Source: an uncultured bacterium
GTDB taxonomy: Bacteria; Bacteroidota; Ignavibacteria; Kapaibacteriales; UBA4661
Assembly (NCBI GenBank): GCA_937899715.1
Contig: CALCNX010000084.1
Span: forward strand, 62,001-126,000
Length of the DNA: 64,000 nt
Direction: 5' to 3'
The notes below the pieces were generated by a model. That model worked only from the letters and a program-made list of their open reading frames with translations. It had not been told where the DNA came from and ran no database searches. Of the stretch, positions 53,848-61,983 are shown one piece after another. Within the stretch, counting starts at the first letter, position 1; the number at the start of each line of letters is the position of its first letter. Position numbers and translations under genes: made by a program.

Positions 53848-54846
53848 TTAATCTTCAGCCGGTTGTTTTTCGTCTTCTTGGAGGTACTTCTCAACGTCCA
53901 TACCGAAATGGAGGTTAAATTGCTGTACGATTTCTGTCAATTCGGCGAGCGATTTACGACCGAAGTTGCGGAACTTCAGCATATCGCCTTCTTGCTTGCG
54001 CACAAGGTCGGCAAGCGTTTTGATATTTGCTGCTTTGAGGCAATTGTGAGAGCGCACCGAAAGCTCAAGGTCGTCCACCGACGTATTCAAAATACGGCGA
54101 ACACGAGCAAATTCGGCATCGCGCGATTCGTCTTCTGCTTCGGGTTCTTCTTCAAAATCAAAGTTGATGAAGAGTTGGATGTGGTCACGGAGAATACGTG
54201 CAGCCTGCTCCATTGCTTCTTCGGCAGAAAGAGTACCGTCTGTTTCCACGTCCATCGTGAGACGCTCGTAGTCGGTCTTCTGACCCACACGGAACGGCTC
54301 AACGCTGTACTTAACGTTTTTAATCGGTGTAAAGATGGAGTCAACGGGAATGGTGTTCAGTGGGTACTCAGGGTCACGATTTTCGTCAGCAGGAACGTAC
54401 CCTTTGCCACGCCCAATCATCAACTCAACTTCGATATCGGCATCTTTGGAGAGAGTTGCGATATAGTGGTCGTGATTCATTACTTCCACTTGGTCGCTGG
54501 CAGTCTGAATATCTTTTGCCGTGAACACGTGCGGACCTTTGAGGCGGAAGGCGATTTGAGCGCCTTTTTTATCCATAATTTTCAGGCGAACGCCTTTCAA
54601 ATTCAGGATAATTTCGCACATATCCTCGATAACACCGGGAATGGTCTGGAATTCATGCAGAACACCACTAATGCGCACAGCGACAATGGCAGCGCCCTGA
54701 ATAGAAGAAAGCAGCACACGGCGGAACGAATTGCCGATAGTAACGCCATAGCCGCCTTCAAGAGGCTGAAGAATAAAAATACCGTGATTCGGAATTGAGT
54801 TTTCGTGTACGATGACACGCTCTGGCATTTGCATGGAAAGACTCAT
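53848..54846 (-). CDS. rpoA: RNA polymerase alpha subunit
   Basis: 332 residues. N-terminal domain (about 1-235) for dimerisation and beta/beta-prime binding, with PLEGGYGVTIGNSFRRVLLSS; C-terminal domain (about 260-320) with SVRSHNCLKAANIKTLADLVRK and the helix-hairpin-helix region binding UP elements and activators. ATG 54844-54846. The 172-base gap upstream, where rpsD would normally lie, contains a hairpin and may hold a promoter, so rpoA-rplQ might be transcribed separately. Confidence 0.97.
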   Translation of the reverse strand: MSLSMQMPERVIVHENSIPNHGIFILQPLEGGYGVTIGNSFRRVLLSSIQGAAIVAVRISGVLHEFQTIPGVIEDMCEIILNLKGVRLKIMDKKGAQIAFRLKGPHVFTAKDIQTASDQVEVMNHDHYIATLSKDADIEVELMIGRGKGYVPADENRDPEYPLNTIPVDSIFTPIKNVKYSVEPFRVGQKTDYERLTMDVETDGTLSAEEAMEQAARILRDHIQLFINFDFEEEPEAEDESRDAEFARVRRILNTSVDDLELSVRSHNCLKAANIKTLADLVRKQEGDMLKFRNFGRKSLAELTEIVQQFNLHFGMDVEKYLQEDEKQPAED

Positions 54847-54964
54847 GGTGTGTGTCCTTTGTCCGTGAAGAATTTATCCAAATTATATCAAAAAAGGAAA
54901 AATTCTGTACTATGTGAGTTTGAAGGAAATTGAAGCGGACTGCCCTGCACAACAACAAGAAAGC

Positions 54965-54995
54965 ACCGCGCGAACATACAATATGCACGCACGGT
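54965..54995 (-). terminator. hairpin between rpsK and rpoA
   Basis: Read leftward, ACCGTGCG (54995-54988) pairs with CGCGCGGT (54972-54965) with one G-U, and an inner GCATA/TATGT extends the stem. TTTCTTGTTGTT follows. It lies 24 bases after the rpsK stop, at the place where rpsD is missing. It may terminate or attenuate transcription into rpoA. Confidence 0.5.
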
Positions 54996-55018
54996 ACTTC
55001 CTTACATAATGCGTAAGA

Positions 55019-55408
55019 TTAGACTCTTCTGCGCTTGGGAGGGCGGCAGCCGTTGTGCGGGACGGGGGTACGATCAAGAATGATTTGTACCTCAAGACCA
55101 GATTGGTTCATTGCTCGCACAGCTGCTTCACGACCAGATCCGGGACCTTTGACAAACACATCTACTTTGCGCAAGCCCATATCGTATGCTTCCTTAGCAG
55201 CATTCTCTGCTGATACCTGAGCAGCATATGGGGTGTTCTTTTTAGAGCCTCGGAAGCCATTGCGTCCGGCAGACGACCAACTAAGTACGTTACCATAGAC
55301 ATCTGTTATGGTCACTTGCACGTTGTTGAACGTAGCGCGAACAAAGGCTTTTCCATGAATATCGGAAACTGTCTTTTTCTTTGCGCGTTTCGCGTAGGTT
55401 TTAGCCAT
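55019..55408 (-). CDS. rpsK: 30S ribosomal protein S11
   Basis: 129 residues, normal length. Conserved HGKAFVRATFNNVQVTITD, SWSSAGRNGFRGSKK and the C-terminal DRTPVPHNGCRPPKRRRV. S11 lines the platform of the small subunit near the E site. ATG 55406-55408. A gap of 211 bases separates it from rpsM upstream, much wider than usual in alpha operons, and contains an 11-bp dyad (55489-55519). Downstream comes rpoA, not rpsD. Confidence 0.97.
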   Translation of the reverse strand: MAKTYAKRAKKKTVSDIHGKAFVRATFNNVQVTITDVYGNVLSWSSAGRNGFRGSKKNTPYAAQVSAENAAKEAYDMGLRKVDVFVKGPGSGREAAVRAMNQSGLEVQIILDRTPVPHNGCRPPKRRRV

Positions 55409-55488
55409 AGTACGTTGAGAAATGAAAGAGTACGTTGAAATAATTCGATGTTCTGAAAAGTCATCAATGAAGAATAGCTTTTAGACAA

Positions 55489-55519
55489 CAGTAGCACAGA
55501 CAATATGCCTGTGCTGCTG
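55489..55519. repeat. dyad in the rpsM-rpsK gap
   Basis: CAGTAGCACAG (55489-55499) and CTGTGCTGCTG (55509-55519) pair over 11 bp with one G-U or mismatch and a 9-base loop. No T-run follows leftward. Possible RNA processing or attenuation hairpin. Confidence 0.4.
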
Positions 55520-55619
55520 TGGTTGCGTTTCTCTATTGCAATTGCCGAATGGTAAAGCGAATCTGGCAGGGAATAACGCCTTGTGCAACATATTGCCCAA
55601 GAACCATATTCCGAAAGAA

Positions 55620-56000
55620 TTACTTACGTGCTGCTTTCTTTTTACCGGCAACTGTTTTACGACGACCTTTACGAGTTCGAGAGTTTGTCCGTGTTCGTTG
55701 ACCACGAACAGGGAGTCCTCGGCGGTGGCGCAAACCACGATAGCATCCAATATCCATAAGGCGCTTAATGTCAAGCGAAGTCTCGCTACGCAATTGACCT
55801 TCAACGCTATATTCGTTTTGGATAATTTGGCGCAAACGCGCTATTTCTTCATCAGATAATTCTGAAACACGCTTATTGACAGGAACGTCCGCTTTTTCGA
55901 GAATCTCGATACAGCGAGTTTGACCAATCCCGTAGATGTATTGCAGCCCAATGAACGCGTGTTTATTTTTGGGCAAATCGACGCCAGCTATACGTGCCAA
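55620..56000 (-). CDS. rpsM: 30S ribosomal protein S13 (TTG start)
   Basis: 126 residues. MARIAGVDLPKNKHAFIGLQYIYGIG at the N-terminus is the true family start, and its codon is TTG (56000-55998) preceded by AAGGAGC at good spacing, so the rare start is well supported. The helix-two-turn-helix (GIGQTRCIEIL) and the basic tail RHRRGLPVRGQRTRTNSRTRKG are conserved. S13 contacts the P-site tRNA and L5. It follows rpmJ by 24 bases. Confidence 0.97.
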   Translation of the reverse strand: MARIAGVDLPKNKHAFIGLQYIYGIGQTRCIEILEKADVPVNKRVSELSDEEIARLRQIIQNEYSVEGQLRSETSLDIKRLMDIGCYRGLRHRRGLPVRGQRTRTNSRTRKGRRKTVAGKKKAARK

Positions 56001-56024
56001 GTTTCTGCTCCTTAAATTGAAAAT

Positions 56025-56141
56025 TTAACCTTGACGTTGCTTATGACGTGGGTTTTTCTTGTTAATAACATAGACTCTGCCTTTACGACGAACAATTTTG
56101 TCGTCGGCGCTACGTTTTTTTACTGAGGCTTGAACCTTCAT
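56025..56141 (-). CDS. rpmJ: 50S ribosomal protein L36, cysteine-free form
   Basis: 38 residues from ATG 56141. The sequence MKVQASVKKRSADDKIV, then NKKNPRHKQRQG, aligns with L36, but the zinc ligands of the C+ type (Cys11, Cys14, Cys27) are replaced by Ser, Asp and Asn. This is the zinc-independent C- type. Codons upstream to 56225 are leader. Usual position between infA and rpsM. Confidence 0.95.
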   Translation of the reverse strand: MKVQASVKKRSADDKIVRRKGRVYVINKKNPRHKQRQG

Positions 56142-56224
56142 TGCGGTAATCCTTAAGAATAATGTCGTTAGTATGCGATTTTCGGTAGTAGGCGAAAAAC
56201 GAGTACAGAATTGCAAATATAACA

Positions 56225-56443
56225 CTATTTGTAACGATATACAACTCTACCTTTTGTTAAATCGTATGGCGAGAGTTCAACCGTTACTTTGTCGCCTTGA
56301 ATAATCTTGATAAAATTCATACGCATCTTACCGGATACGTGCGCAAGCACTTTATGTCCGTTTTCCAACTTCACAATAAATTGTGCGTTTGGGAGAGTTT
56401 CTTCGACAAGACCATCAACTCGTATTAAGCCTTGTTTTGCCAT
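56225..56443 (-). CDS. infA: translation initiation factor IF-1
   Basis: 72 residues from ATG 56443; the upstream open frame lies in the map 3' end. The OB-fold is standard: MAKQGLIRVDGLVEETLPNAQF, KVLAHVSGKMRMNFIKI, GDKVTVELSPYDLTKGRVVYRYK. Unlike E. coli (AKEDNIEMQG) the second residue block is KQGLIRVDG, as in Bacteroidota and Chlorobi. It binds the A site during initiation. 46 bases after map. Confidence 0.96.
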   Translation of the reverse strand: MAKQGLIRVDGLVEETLPNAQFIVKLENGHKVLAHVSGKMRMNFIKIIQGDKVTVELSPYDLTKGRVVYRYK

Positions 56444-56489
56444 AGAAAATGATGCGTAAATGAAAACAGTGTTTGTGAGCAATAAGCGC

Positions 56490-57314
56490 TCAATCAAGCA
56501 AGGTCAAAATAATCGGTTTTTCTTTTTCTTGTACAATCACGGTATGTTCAAAGTGCGCTGATGGCTTACCATCTGAGGTTCTCACAGTCCAACCATCGTT
56601 GTCGGTGAAGACCTTGAGCTTACCTGCATTTACCATTGGTTCAATTGCTAGAGTTTGCCCGGCGCGAAGTCGCGTATTCGGATAACTCTCACGGTGCATG
56701 AGCGGCGGTATAAAGTTGGGTATGGATGGCTCTTCGTGAATTGTCTCACCAACACCATGCCCCACTAACTCTCTGACACATGAAAAGCCATTTTTTTCGA
56801 CGTGCTTTTGAATCGCCCCAGAAATAGAATAGACTTTATTGCGCCCAGTCGCTTGCTCCAAGCCCAGCATTAACGCTTCTTGAGTAACTCGAAGAAGTTT
56901 TTTCTTTTCATCACTAACTTCACCAATTGCAAATGTGTAAGCACTATCACCGTGATAACCATTTTTATAGGCAAGGCAATCAAAAGAAACAATATCACCT
57001 TCTTTAAGAATCACATCTTTGCTTGGCAGCCCGTGAACAACGGCATCGTTGACAGAAATACAGGTAGCGTATTGATAAACCAAGTAGCGTGGTTTACCAT
57101 TGGCGTTATTACTCCATGGAACTTGATAGTTCTTAATGGAAGGAACTGCGCCGCGTGAGCAGATATAATCGTCAGCAATTTGGTCAATCTCTAAGGTTGT
57201 TATACCTGGCTTCATTGATTTACTGACAAGCATAATTGTATCGGCAACAATCCGACAGGCTTCCTCAATATAATCAAGAGCATTTTTGACTTTAACCGAC
57301 GGCGCACCAACCAT
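56490..57314 (-). CDS. map: methionine aminopeptidase, type I
   Basis: 274 residues. Five metal ligands by motif: FDCLAYKNGYHGDSA (two Asp), GHGVGETIHEEP (His), AIEPMV (Glu) and HFEHTV (Glu); the substrate His lies in DAVVHGLPSKD. It removes N-terminal Met from nascent proteins. The N-terminal about 15 residues exceed E. coli Map. ATG 57312-57314. It lies directly after secY without the adk gene often found there, and is followed by infA. Confidence 0.95.
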   Translation of the reverse strand: MVGAPSVKVKNALDYIEEACRIVADTIMLVSKSMKPGITTLEIDQIADDYICSRGAVPSIKNYQVPWSNNANGKPRYLVYQYATCISVNDAVVHGLPSKDVILKEGDIVSFDCLAYKNGYHGDSAYTFAIGEVSDEKKKLLRVTQEALMLGLEQATGRNKVYSISGAIQKHVEKNGFSCVRELVGHGVGETIHEEPSIPNFIPPLMHRESYPNTRLRAGQTLAIEPMVNAGKLKVFTDNDGWTVRTSDGKPSAHFEHTVIVQEKEKPIILTLLD

Positions 57315-57359
57315 AGCCGTATCCTGAATAATCTTAGAAAGAACTTTTACAATTCAATG

Positions 57360-58730
57360 TTAATAGCCACCCGGTGCACCAACGTTTACATTCCCAGAGG
57401 AACGACCACGGAGCTTGCCACTCTTCATAAATCCGTCATAATGTCGCATAAGCAGGTATGACTCAATTTGCTGCAATGTGTCAAGGGCTACACCTACAAT
57501 AATCAGAAGGCTTGTGCCACCAAAGAACGAAGCAAATAGTGACGGAACGGCAAGTGCGTTTGAAACAAATACCGGCAAAATGGCAATAATGGCAAGAAAG
57601 ATTGATCCCGGAAGTGTGATTCGAGTCAAGATGTTATCCATGTACTCGGCTGTGGGAGCGCCGGGGCGAACACCGGGCACAAAGCCACCTTGCTTCTTCA
57701 TATTATCGGCAACGTCTTTGGGGTTAAATGCAATGGCAGTATAGAAGTATGTAAAGAACACAATCAGTACTGCATAGAAGGCAGCATAAACAAAAGAACG
57801 ATCGCTCCATACACGAGCAAGGGTAGCAGCCCATTGAGCATCGGGGAAGAAACTCAATATTGTGCTTGGGATAAACATAATTGACTGCGCAAAGATAATC
57901 GGCATTACGCCAGCAGTATTGACGCGAAGCGGAATATACTGCGTCGTACCGCCATATACTTTACGACCAACGACGCGTTTTGCATATTGCACCGGAATAC
58001 GCCGAGTTCCTTGTGTCATCAGGATAACTAGAGCAATAATCACCACAAGCAGTCCAAGTAAAATCACATCAACAATCCATACTCGTGAACCAGCTTGGAT
58101 GAGCTTAAACTCTTGTAAAAATGCGACCGGAAGTTGGGCGATAATACCAATGAAGATAATCAATGATATACCATTACCAATACCACGCTCGGTAATTTGT
58201 TCTCCTAGCCACATCAGTAAAACTGTGCCAGCAGTCAAAAGTACTATTGCCGTTATCGTAAAAAGGAAGCCTGCATCCGGAACCACCGAGATACCGCCTG
58301 CTCCTTGTGTACTGGAAATTTTGATACTCACAGCCCATGCTTGGAGTGCAGCAAGAATAACCGTTGCAACACGTGCATAATTATTCAGACGACGACGACC
58401 TTCTTCACCTTCACGTTGCATACGCTGAAGTTCAGGAATAAAGATGCCACCCAACTGCAAAATGATAGTTGCAGAGATGTACGGCATAATTCCCAGTGCG
58501 AAAATGGCAGCATTGGAGAATGCGCCACCAACAAAAAGGTCAAAAAGTCCAAAAAGCGTATTGGAAGAGGAGTTTGCGCTTGCGGCTTTCAAGGCTGCCA
58601 CATCTACGCCCGGGAGCGTAATGAATGCACCGATACGCACAACAAGCAATACTCCGGCGGTGAAGAGAATTCTCTGCCGGAGTTCTTCAATTCTGAAGAT
58701 ATTTTTGAGGGTTTCAATAATTCTATTCAT
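57360..58730 (-). CDS. secY: preprotein translocase subunit SecY
   Basis: 456 residues, ten membrane helices. Helix 1 and plug (VLLVVRIGAFITLPGVD), the signature GIMPYISATIILQLG, cytoplasmic loops with TERGIGNGISLIIF and KRVVGRKVYGG, and C-terminal DTLQQIESYLLMRHYDGFMKSGKLRGR. It forms the channel with SecE/SecG. Its ATG lies inside the end of rplO (8-base overlap). It is followed by map after 45 bases. Confidence 0.97.
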   Translation of the reverse strand: MNRIIETLKNIFRIEELRQRILFTAGVLLVVRIGAFITLPGVDVAALKAASANSSSNTLFGLFDLFVGGAFSNAAIFALGIMPYISATIILQLGGIFIPELQRMQREGEEGRRRLNNYARVATVILAALQAWAVSIKISSTQGAGGISVVPDAGFLFTITAIVLLTAGTVLLMWLGEQITERGIGNGISLIIFIGIIAQLPVAFLQEFKLIQAGSRVWIVDVILLGLLVVIIALVILMTQGTRRIPVQYAKRVVGRKVYGGTTQYIPLRVNTAGVMPIIFAQSIMFIPSTILSFFPDAQWAATLARVWSDRSFVYAAFYAVLIVFFTYFYTAIAFNPKDVADNMKKQGGFVPGVRPGAPTAEYMDNILTRITLPGSIFLAIIAILPVFVSNALAVPSLFASFFGGTSLLIIVGVALDTLQQIESYLLMRHYDGFMKSGKLRGRSSGNVNVGAPGGY

Positions 58731-59184
58731 GAACCGTTACCGTGCCTCCGGCTGATTCAATTTTTGATTTTGCGGATTCAGAGAACTTATGAGCTGATAC
58801 TTTGAGTGATTTAGAAATTGCACCGTTGCCCAAGATTTTGAGCGGTACATTACTTTTACTCAACACACCAAGATCGAAGAGTGCATCAAAATCCACAGTG
58901 TTATTTACAAATACACCTTCGTTTGCCAATTCTTCCAAACGAGCAACGTTAATGCATTGGTATTCAATGCGGAAAGGATTTTTGAAGCCATGCTTCGGCA
59001 AACGACGGTTCAATGGCATCTGTCCGCCTTCAAAACTGCGTTTGCGTTTGAAGTTACTGCGAGATTGGTGCCCTTTGTGACCACGTGTTGAAGTTCCGCC
59101 ATGACCGGATCCGGTGCCGCGACCTATACGCTTTACGTTTTTGCGCGAGCCGGGACTAAATGTCAAATTGCCAACGTGTTTCAT
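58723..59184 (-). CDS. rplO: 50S ribosomal protein L15
   Basis: 153 residues from ATG 59184 (a TTG nine bases earlier is less likely). Conserved NLTFSPGSRKNVKRIGRGTGSGHGGTS, RGHKGHQSR, and RRLPKHGFKN, then the L15 C-terminal domain (LKVSAHKFSESAKSKIESAGGTV). A late assembly protein of the large subunit. It overlaps secY by 8 bases, a sign of coupled translation. Confidence 0.96.
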   Translation of the reverse strand: MKHVGNLTFSPGSRKNVKRIGRGTGSGHGGTSTRGHKGHQSRSNFKRKRSFEGGQMPLNRRLPKHGFKNPFRIEYQCINVARLEELANEGVFVNNTVDFDALFDLGVLSKSNVPLKILGNGAISKSLKVSAHKFSESAKSKIESAGGTVTVHE

Positions 59185-59210
59185 TGATGTCAACCTTGAA
59201 AGGATGATTA

Positions 59211-59396
59211 TTACTCTGATATTTCTTCGACTTTTACAAGATGCTGAACGACGTTCAACATTCCGAGTGTTGTTGCGCTTTTAGGCTGCACGGCCGTCGA
59301 ATGTGGACGACCAAGCCCCAGCGCTTTGATAGTGCGCTTTTGAGCTTCTTTGCAGTTAATTGTACTGCGCGTCTGGGTAATTTTCAGCTTTGCCAT
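59211..59396 (-). CDS. rpmD: 50S ribosomal protein L30
   Basis: 61 residues. KLKITQTRSTINCKEAQKRTIKALGLGRPHSTAVQ is the ferredoxin-like L30 core; the end NVVQHLVKVEEISE is typical. ATG 59394-59396. Standard position between rpsE (78 bases upstream) and rplO (26 bases downstream). Confidence 0.95.
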   Translation of the reverse strand: MAKLKITQTRSTINCKEAQKRTIKALGLGRPHSTAVQPKSATTLGMLNVVQHLVKVEEISE

Positions 59397-59474
59397 AACA
59401 AAAATAAGAAGTATTGTTCGTATATCGCTTAGTATCTGTTAATCTATGCGAAAGAAGAAGGATGCGTTTTCCAA

Positions 59475-59978
59475 TTAGCCGAACATCACCTTACGAGCAT
59501 CAAGCCCACGGCGCTCGGCGATAGTTTGAACATCCTGCAACTGTGTAAGCGCCTGAAAGGTAGCTTTTACGGTATTGTGAGGATTTGATGAACCAAGACT
59601 TTTTGTCAAAACGTCTTGTACACCAGCCATCTCCAGAACCGCACGAATACCGCCTGAAGCAATAACCCCTGTACCCGGTGTAGCTGGCTTTAACAAAACC
59701 TTTCCTGCACCGAATTTGCCAAAAACTTCGTGCGGGATCGTATTTGCACTAAGCGTAATTTTGACAAGGCTCTTACGAGCGGCTTCTGTCGCTTTAGTAA
59801 TAGCATCGGCAACTTCATTTGCCTTACCAAGACCATAACCGACATGACCGTTCCCATCACCAACGACAACGATAGCACTAAAACCAAAGCGACGACCGCC
59901 TTTGACCACTTTCGCTGTTCTGGCAACGTTTACAAGTTTGTCTTTGAGTTCTAACTCAGATGTTTTCTGTCTAGCCAC
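59475..59978 (-). CDS. rpsE: 30S ribosomal protein S5 (GTG start)
   Basis: 167 residues. N-terminal dsRNA-binding-like domain with ELKDKLVNVARTAKVVKGGRRFGFSAIVVVGDGNGHVGYG, then the C-terminal domain with GVIASGGIRAVLEMAGVQDVLTKSLGSSNPHN. The start is GTG (59978-59976), as the family begins at MARQK; no clear Shine-Dalgarno is present. S5 helps mRNA entry and decoding fidelity. Confidence 0.95.
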   Translation of the reverse strand: MARQKTSELELKDKLVNVARTAKVVKGGRRFGFSAIVVVGDGNGHVGYGLGKANEVADAITKATEAARKSLVKITLSANTIPHEVFGKFGAGKVLLKPATPGTGVIASGGIRAVLEMAGVQDVLTKSLGSSNPHNTVKATFQALTQLQDVQTIAERRGLDARKVMFG

Positions 59979-60108
59979 AGCAACACTCAGTAAATTTGTG
60001 ATAGTTTTTGTTTACGATATTTTTGTCAATAATACGACTACACCGTAGCAATATTAATTATTAGCGTTCTACTAGTTAAAGATGAAATGTCTTTTTAGCA
60101 GAAAACTT

Positions 60109-60477
60109 TTAGAAATTCAATCCTGCCTCACGAGCAGCATCCGCAAATGCCTTTACTCTGCCGTGATATATATATCCATTGCGGTCAAACACAACACTTT
60201 TTATACCTGCTGCTGCTGCTCTTTGAGCAAGCAACTCACCGACCATTTTACTCACATCAGACTTGCTGGTAGCCGAAGCAACCTTATCTTTGAGTTCTTT
60301 GTCAGCACTAGAAGCAGATGCAACGGTGTGCATTGTGGCATCGTCAATCACTTGAGCATAAAAGTGGCTCAAACTGCGATAGACGCTTAGACGCGGACGC
60401 TCGGTTGTGCCTTGCACTTTACGGCGGACACTTTTTTTGCGACGCTCACGACGCTCAAGTTTATTCGTGGTAATCAT
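60109..60477 (-). CDS. rplR: 50S ribosomal protein L18
   Basis: 122 residues. RRKKSVRRKVQGTTERPRLSVYRSLSHFYAQVIDD, VASASSADKELK and the C-terminal FDRNGYIYHGRVKAFADAAREAGLNF are all conserved. It binds 5S rRNA with L5. ATG 60475-60477. The gap to rpsE is 130 bases and holds no visible gene. Confidence 0.96.
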   Translation of the reverse strand: MITTNKLERRERRKKSVRRKVQGTTERPRLSVYRSLSHFYAQVIDDATMHTVASASSADKELKDKVASATSKSDVSKMVGELLAQRAAAAGIKSVVFDRNGYIYHGRVKAFADAAREAGLNF

Positions 60478-60572
60478 ATTCTCAGACTAAACAAATGAAA
60501 TGGTCGAATCGTTGAAAGTATGCCGTTGTAAAAAAATATATTTTACATACATCGGCGCAACAAAGACAGAGA

Positions 60573-61118
60573 TTATTTACCCTTACCGCCCGATTTACCA
60601 GCTTTGCGCACAATGTGCTCACCCTGATACCGAACGCCCTTACCTTTATAAGGCTCTGGTGGACGTAAATCTCGGAGTTTTGCCGCAACTTCGCCGACCA
60701 ACTGTTTATCAATGCCAGTTACACTGAACTGGGTTGCGGTTGCAGCTGCAAAAGCAATGCCCGGGGGCGGAATAAACAAAATCGGATGGGAATAACCAAG
60801 CGAAAGGTAAAGATTTTTGCCGCGCAACTCAACTTTGTAACCTACGCCCTCAACATCAAGGGTTTTGGTAAAGCCTTTGGTTACACCCTCAATCATTGAA
60901 GCCACCATTGCGCGGGTAAGTCCATGCAATGCACGGCAATGCTTCTCATCGGAAGCGCGAGCAAAGGACATCGAGCCATCTTTAATCTCTTGTGAGATGC
61001 CGCCAGGCAACGCAAATTGCAATTCGCCCTTGGGTCCCTTTACCTTAATTTGCGTACCATCCACAGCAACTTGTGCTTCTTTAGGAATAGTAATGAGTTT
61101 TTTACCGATACGAGACAC
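60573..61118 (-). CDS. rplF: 50S ribosomal protein L6 (GTG start)
   Basis: 181 residues. MSRIGKKLITIPKEAQVAV start, two L6 repeats, and the C-terminal signature PEPYKGKGVRYQGEHIVRKAGKSGGK. The start codon is GTG (61118-61116) with AAGGAG 8 bases upstream, a firm assignment. L6 lies near the factor-binding site of the large subunit. Confidence 0.97.
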   Translation of the reverse strand: MSRIGKKLITIPKEAQVAVDGTQIKVKGPKGELQFALPGGISQEIKDGSMSFARASDEKHCRALHGLTRAMVASMIEGVTKGFTKTLDVEGVGYKVELRGKNLYLSLGYSHPILFIPPPGIAFAAATATQFSVTGIDKQLVGEVAAKLRDLRPPEPYKGKGVRYQGEHIVRKAGKSGGKGK

Positions 61119-61204
61119 GGCAAGTTCTCCTTAAAAATCTTTTGAGTTCTAGTAAAATCGCAGAACACTTGATTGGATATAAAAAACAATCAGCGGACGA
61201 CGGT

Positions 61205-61600
61205 TTAGTAAATCGTGCAGAGGACTTCACCACCGACATTGAGCTTGCGAGCTTCTTTGTCAGTAATAATACCTTTTGGTGTTGACAGAATTGCTATTCC
61301 AAGACCACTACGCACACGTGGCGCTTCCGCAGACGGCGTATAGCGACGCAGACCCGGACGACTGATGCGCGTAATCTTATCGAAAGGCGCACGACCATTA
61401 AAATATCGAAGCGACACACGCAAAATATTTTGCTTGTTATCTTCGATGACCTGAAATTCCCCAATGTAACCTTGCTCTTTAAGAATCTTTGCAATAGCAA
61501 TTTTCATTTTAGAGGAAGGAACATCAAGTCGCTTATGACGCGCTTTCGATGCGTTACGCACACGGGTCAGAAAGTCGGATATTGGGTCTGTAACCTGCAT
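61205..61600 (-). CDS. rpsH: 30S ribosomal protein S8
   Basis: 131 residues. DPISDFLTRVRNASKARHKRLDVPSSKMKIAIAKILKEQGYI and the RNA-binding C-terminal GLGIAILSTPKGIITDKEARKLNVGGEVLCTIY are conserved. In other bacteria S8 represses its own operon by binding the spc mRNA; I see no proven target here. ATG 61598-61600. Confidence 0.97.
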   Translation of the reverse strand: MQVTDPISDFLTRVRNASKARHKRLDVPSSKMKIAIAKILKEQGYIGEFQVIEDNKQNILRVSLRYFNGRAPFDKITRISRPGLRRYTPSAEAPRVRSGLGIAILSTPKGIITDKEARKLNVGGEVLCTIY

Positions 61601-61675
61601 TGTACTTAGACAATTGATGATACTATTTTTATTGATTAGTCATTGTTTAATCAAACAAGCTCTCTAAGAAAGAGT

Positions 61676-61945
61676 TTACCAGCTTGATTTGCGTATGCCT
61701 GGGATCTTGCCGTCGAGGGCAAGTTCGCGGAATTTATTTCGCCCCAAACCAAATTTGCGATAAACACCTCTGCCGCGACCAGTCAAGCTGCAACGACTGC
61801 GCAGACGAGTAGGAGAACTGTTACGCGGTAGCTTTTGAAGGGCATCCCAGTCGCCTGCTTCTTTCAAGACAGCGCGTTTTTCAGCGTATTTATCAACGAG
61901 TTTTTGGCGTTTTTGGTTTCGTGCTACGATTGCTGTTGTTGACAT
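61676..61945 (-). CDS. rpsN: 30S ribosomal protein S14, zinc-free form
   Basis: 89 residues, the short-long (C-) class: RNQKRQKLVDKYAEKRAVLKEAGDWDALQKLPRNSSPTRLRSRCSLTGRGRGVYRKFGLGRNKFRELALDGKIPGIRKSSW pattern in order, with one Cys only, so no zinc ribbon. ATG 61943-61945. Standard position between rplE and rpsH. Confidence 0.96.
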   Translation of the reverse strand: MSTTAIVARNQKRQKLVDKYAEKRAVLKEAGDWDALQKLPRNSSPTRLRSRCSLTGRGRGVYRKFGLGRNKFRELALDGKIPGIRKSSW

Positions 61946-61983
61946 GGCGGTACAAGAAGATAAAAATAATTCTTCGTTAGTAT

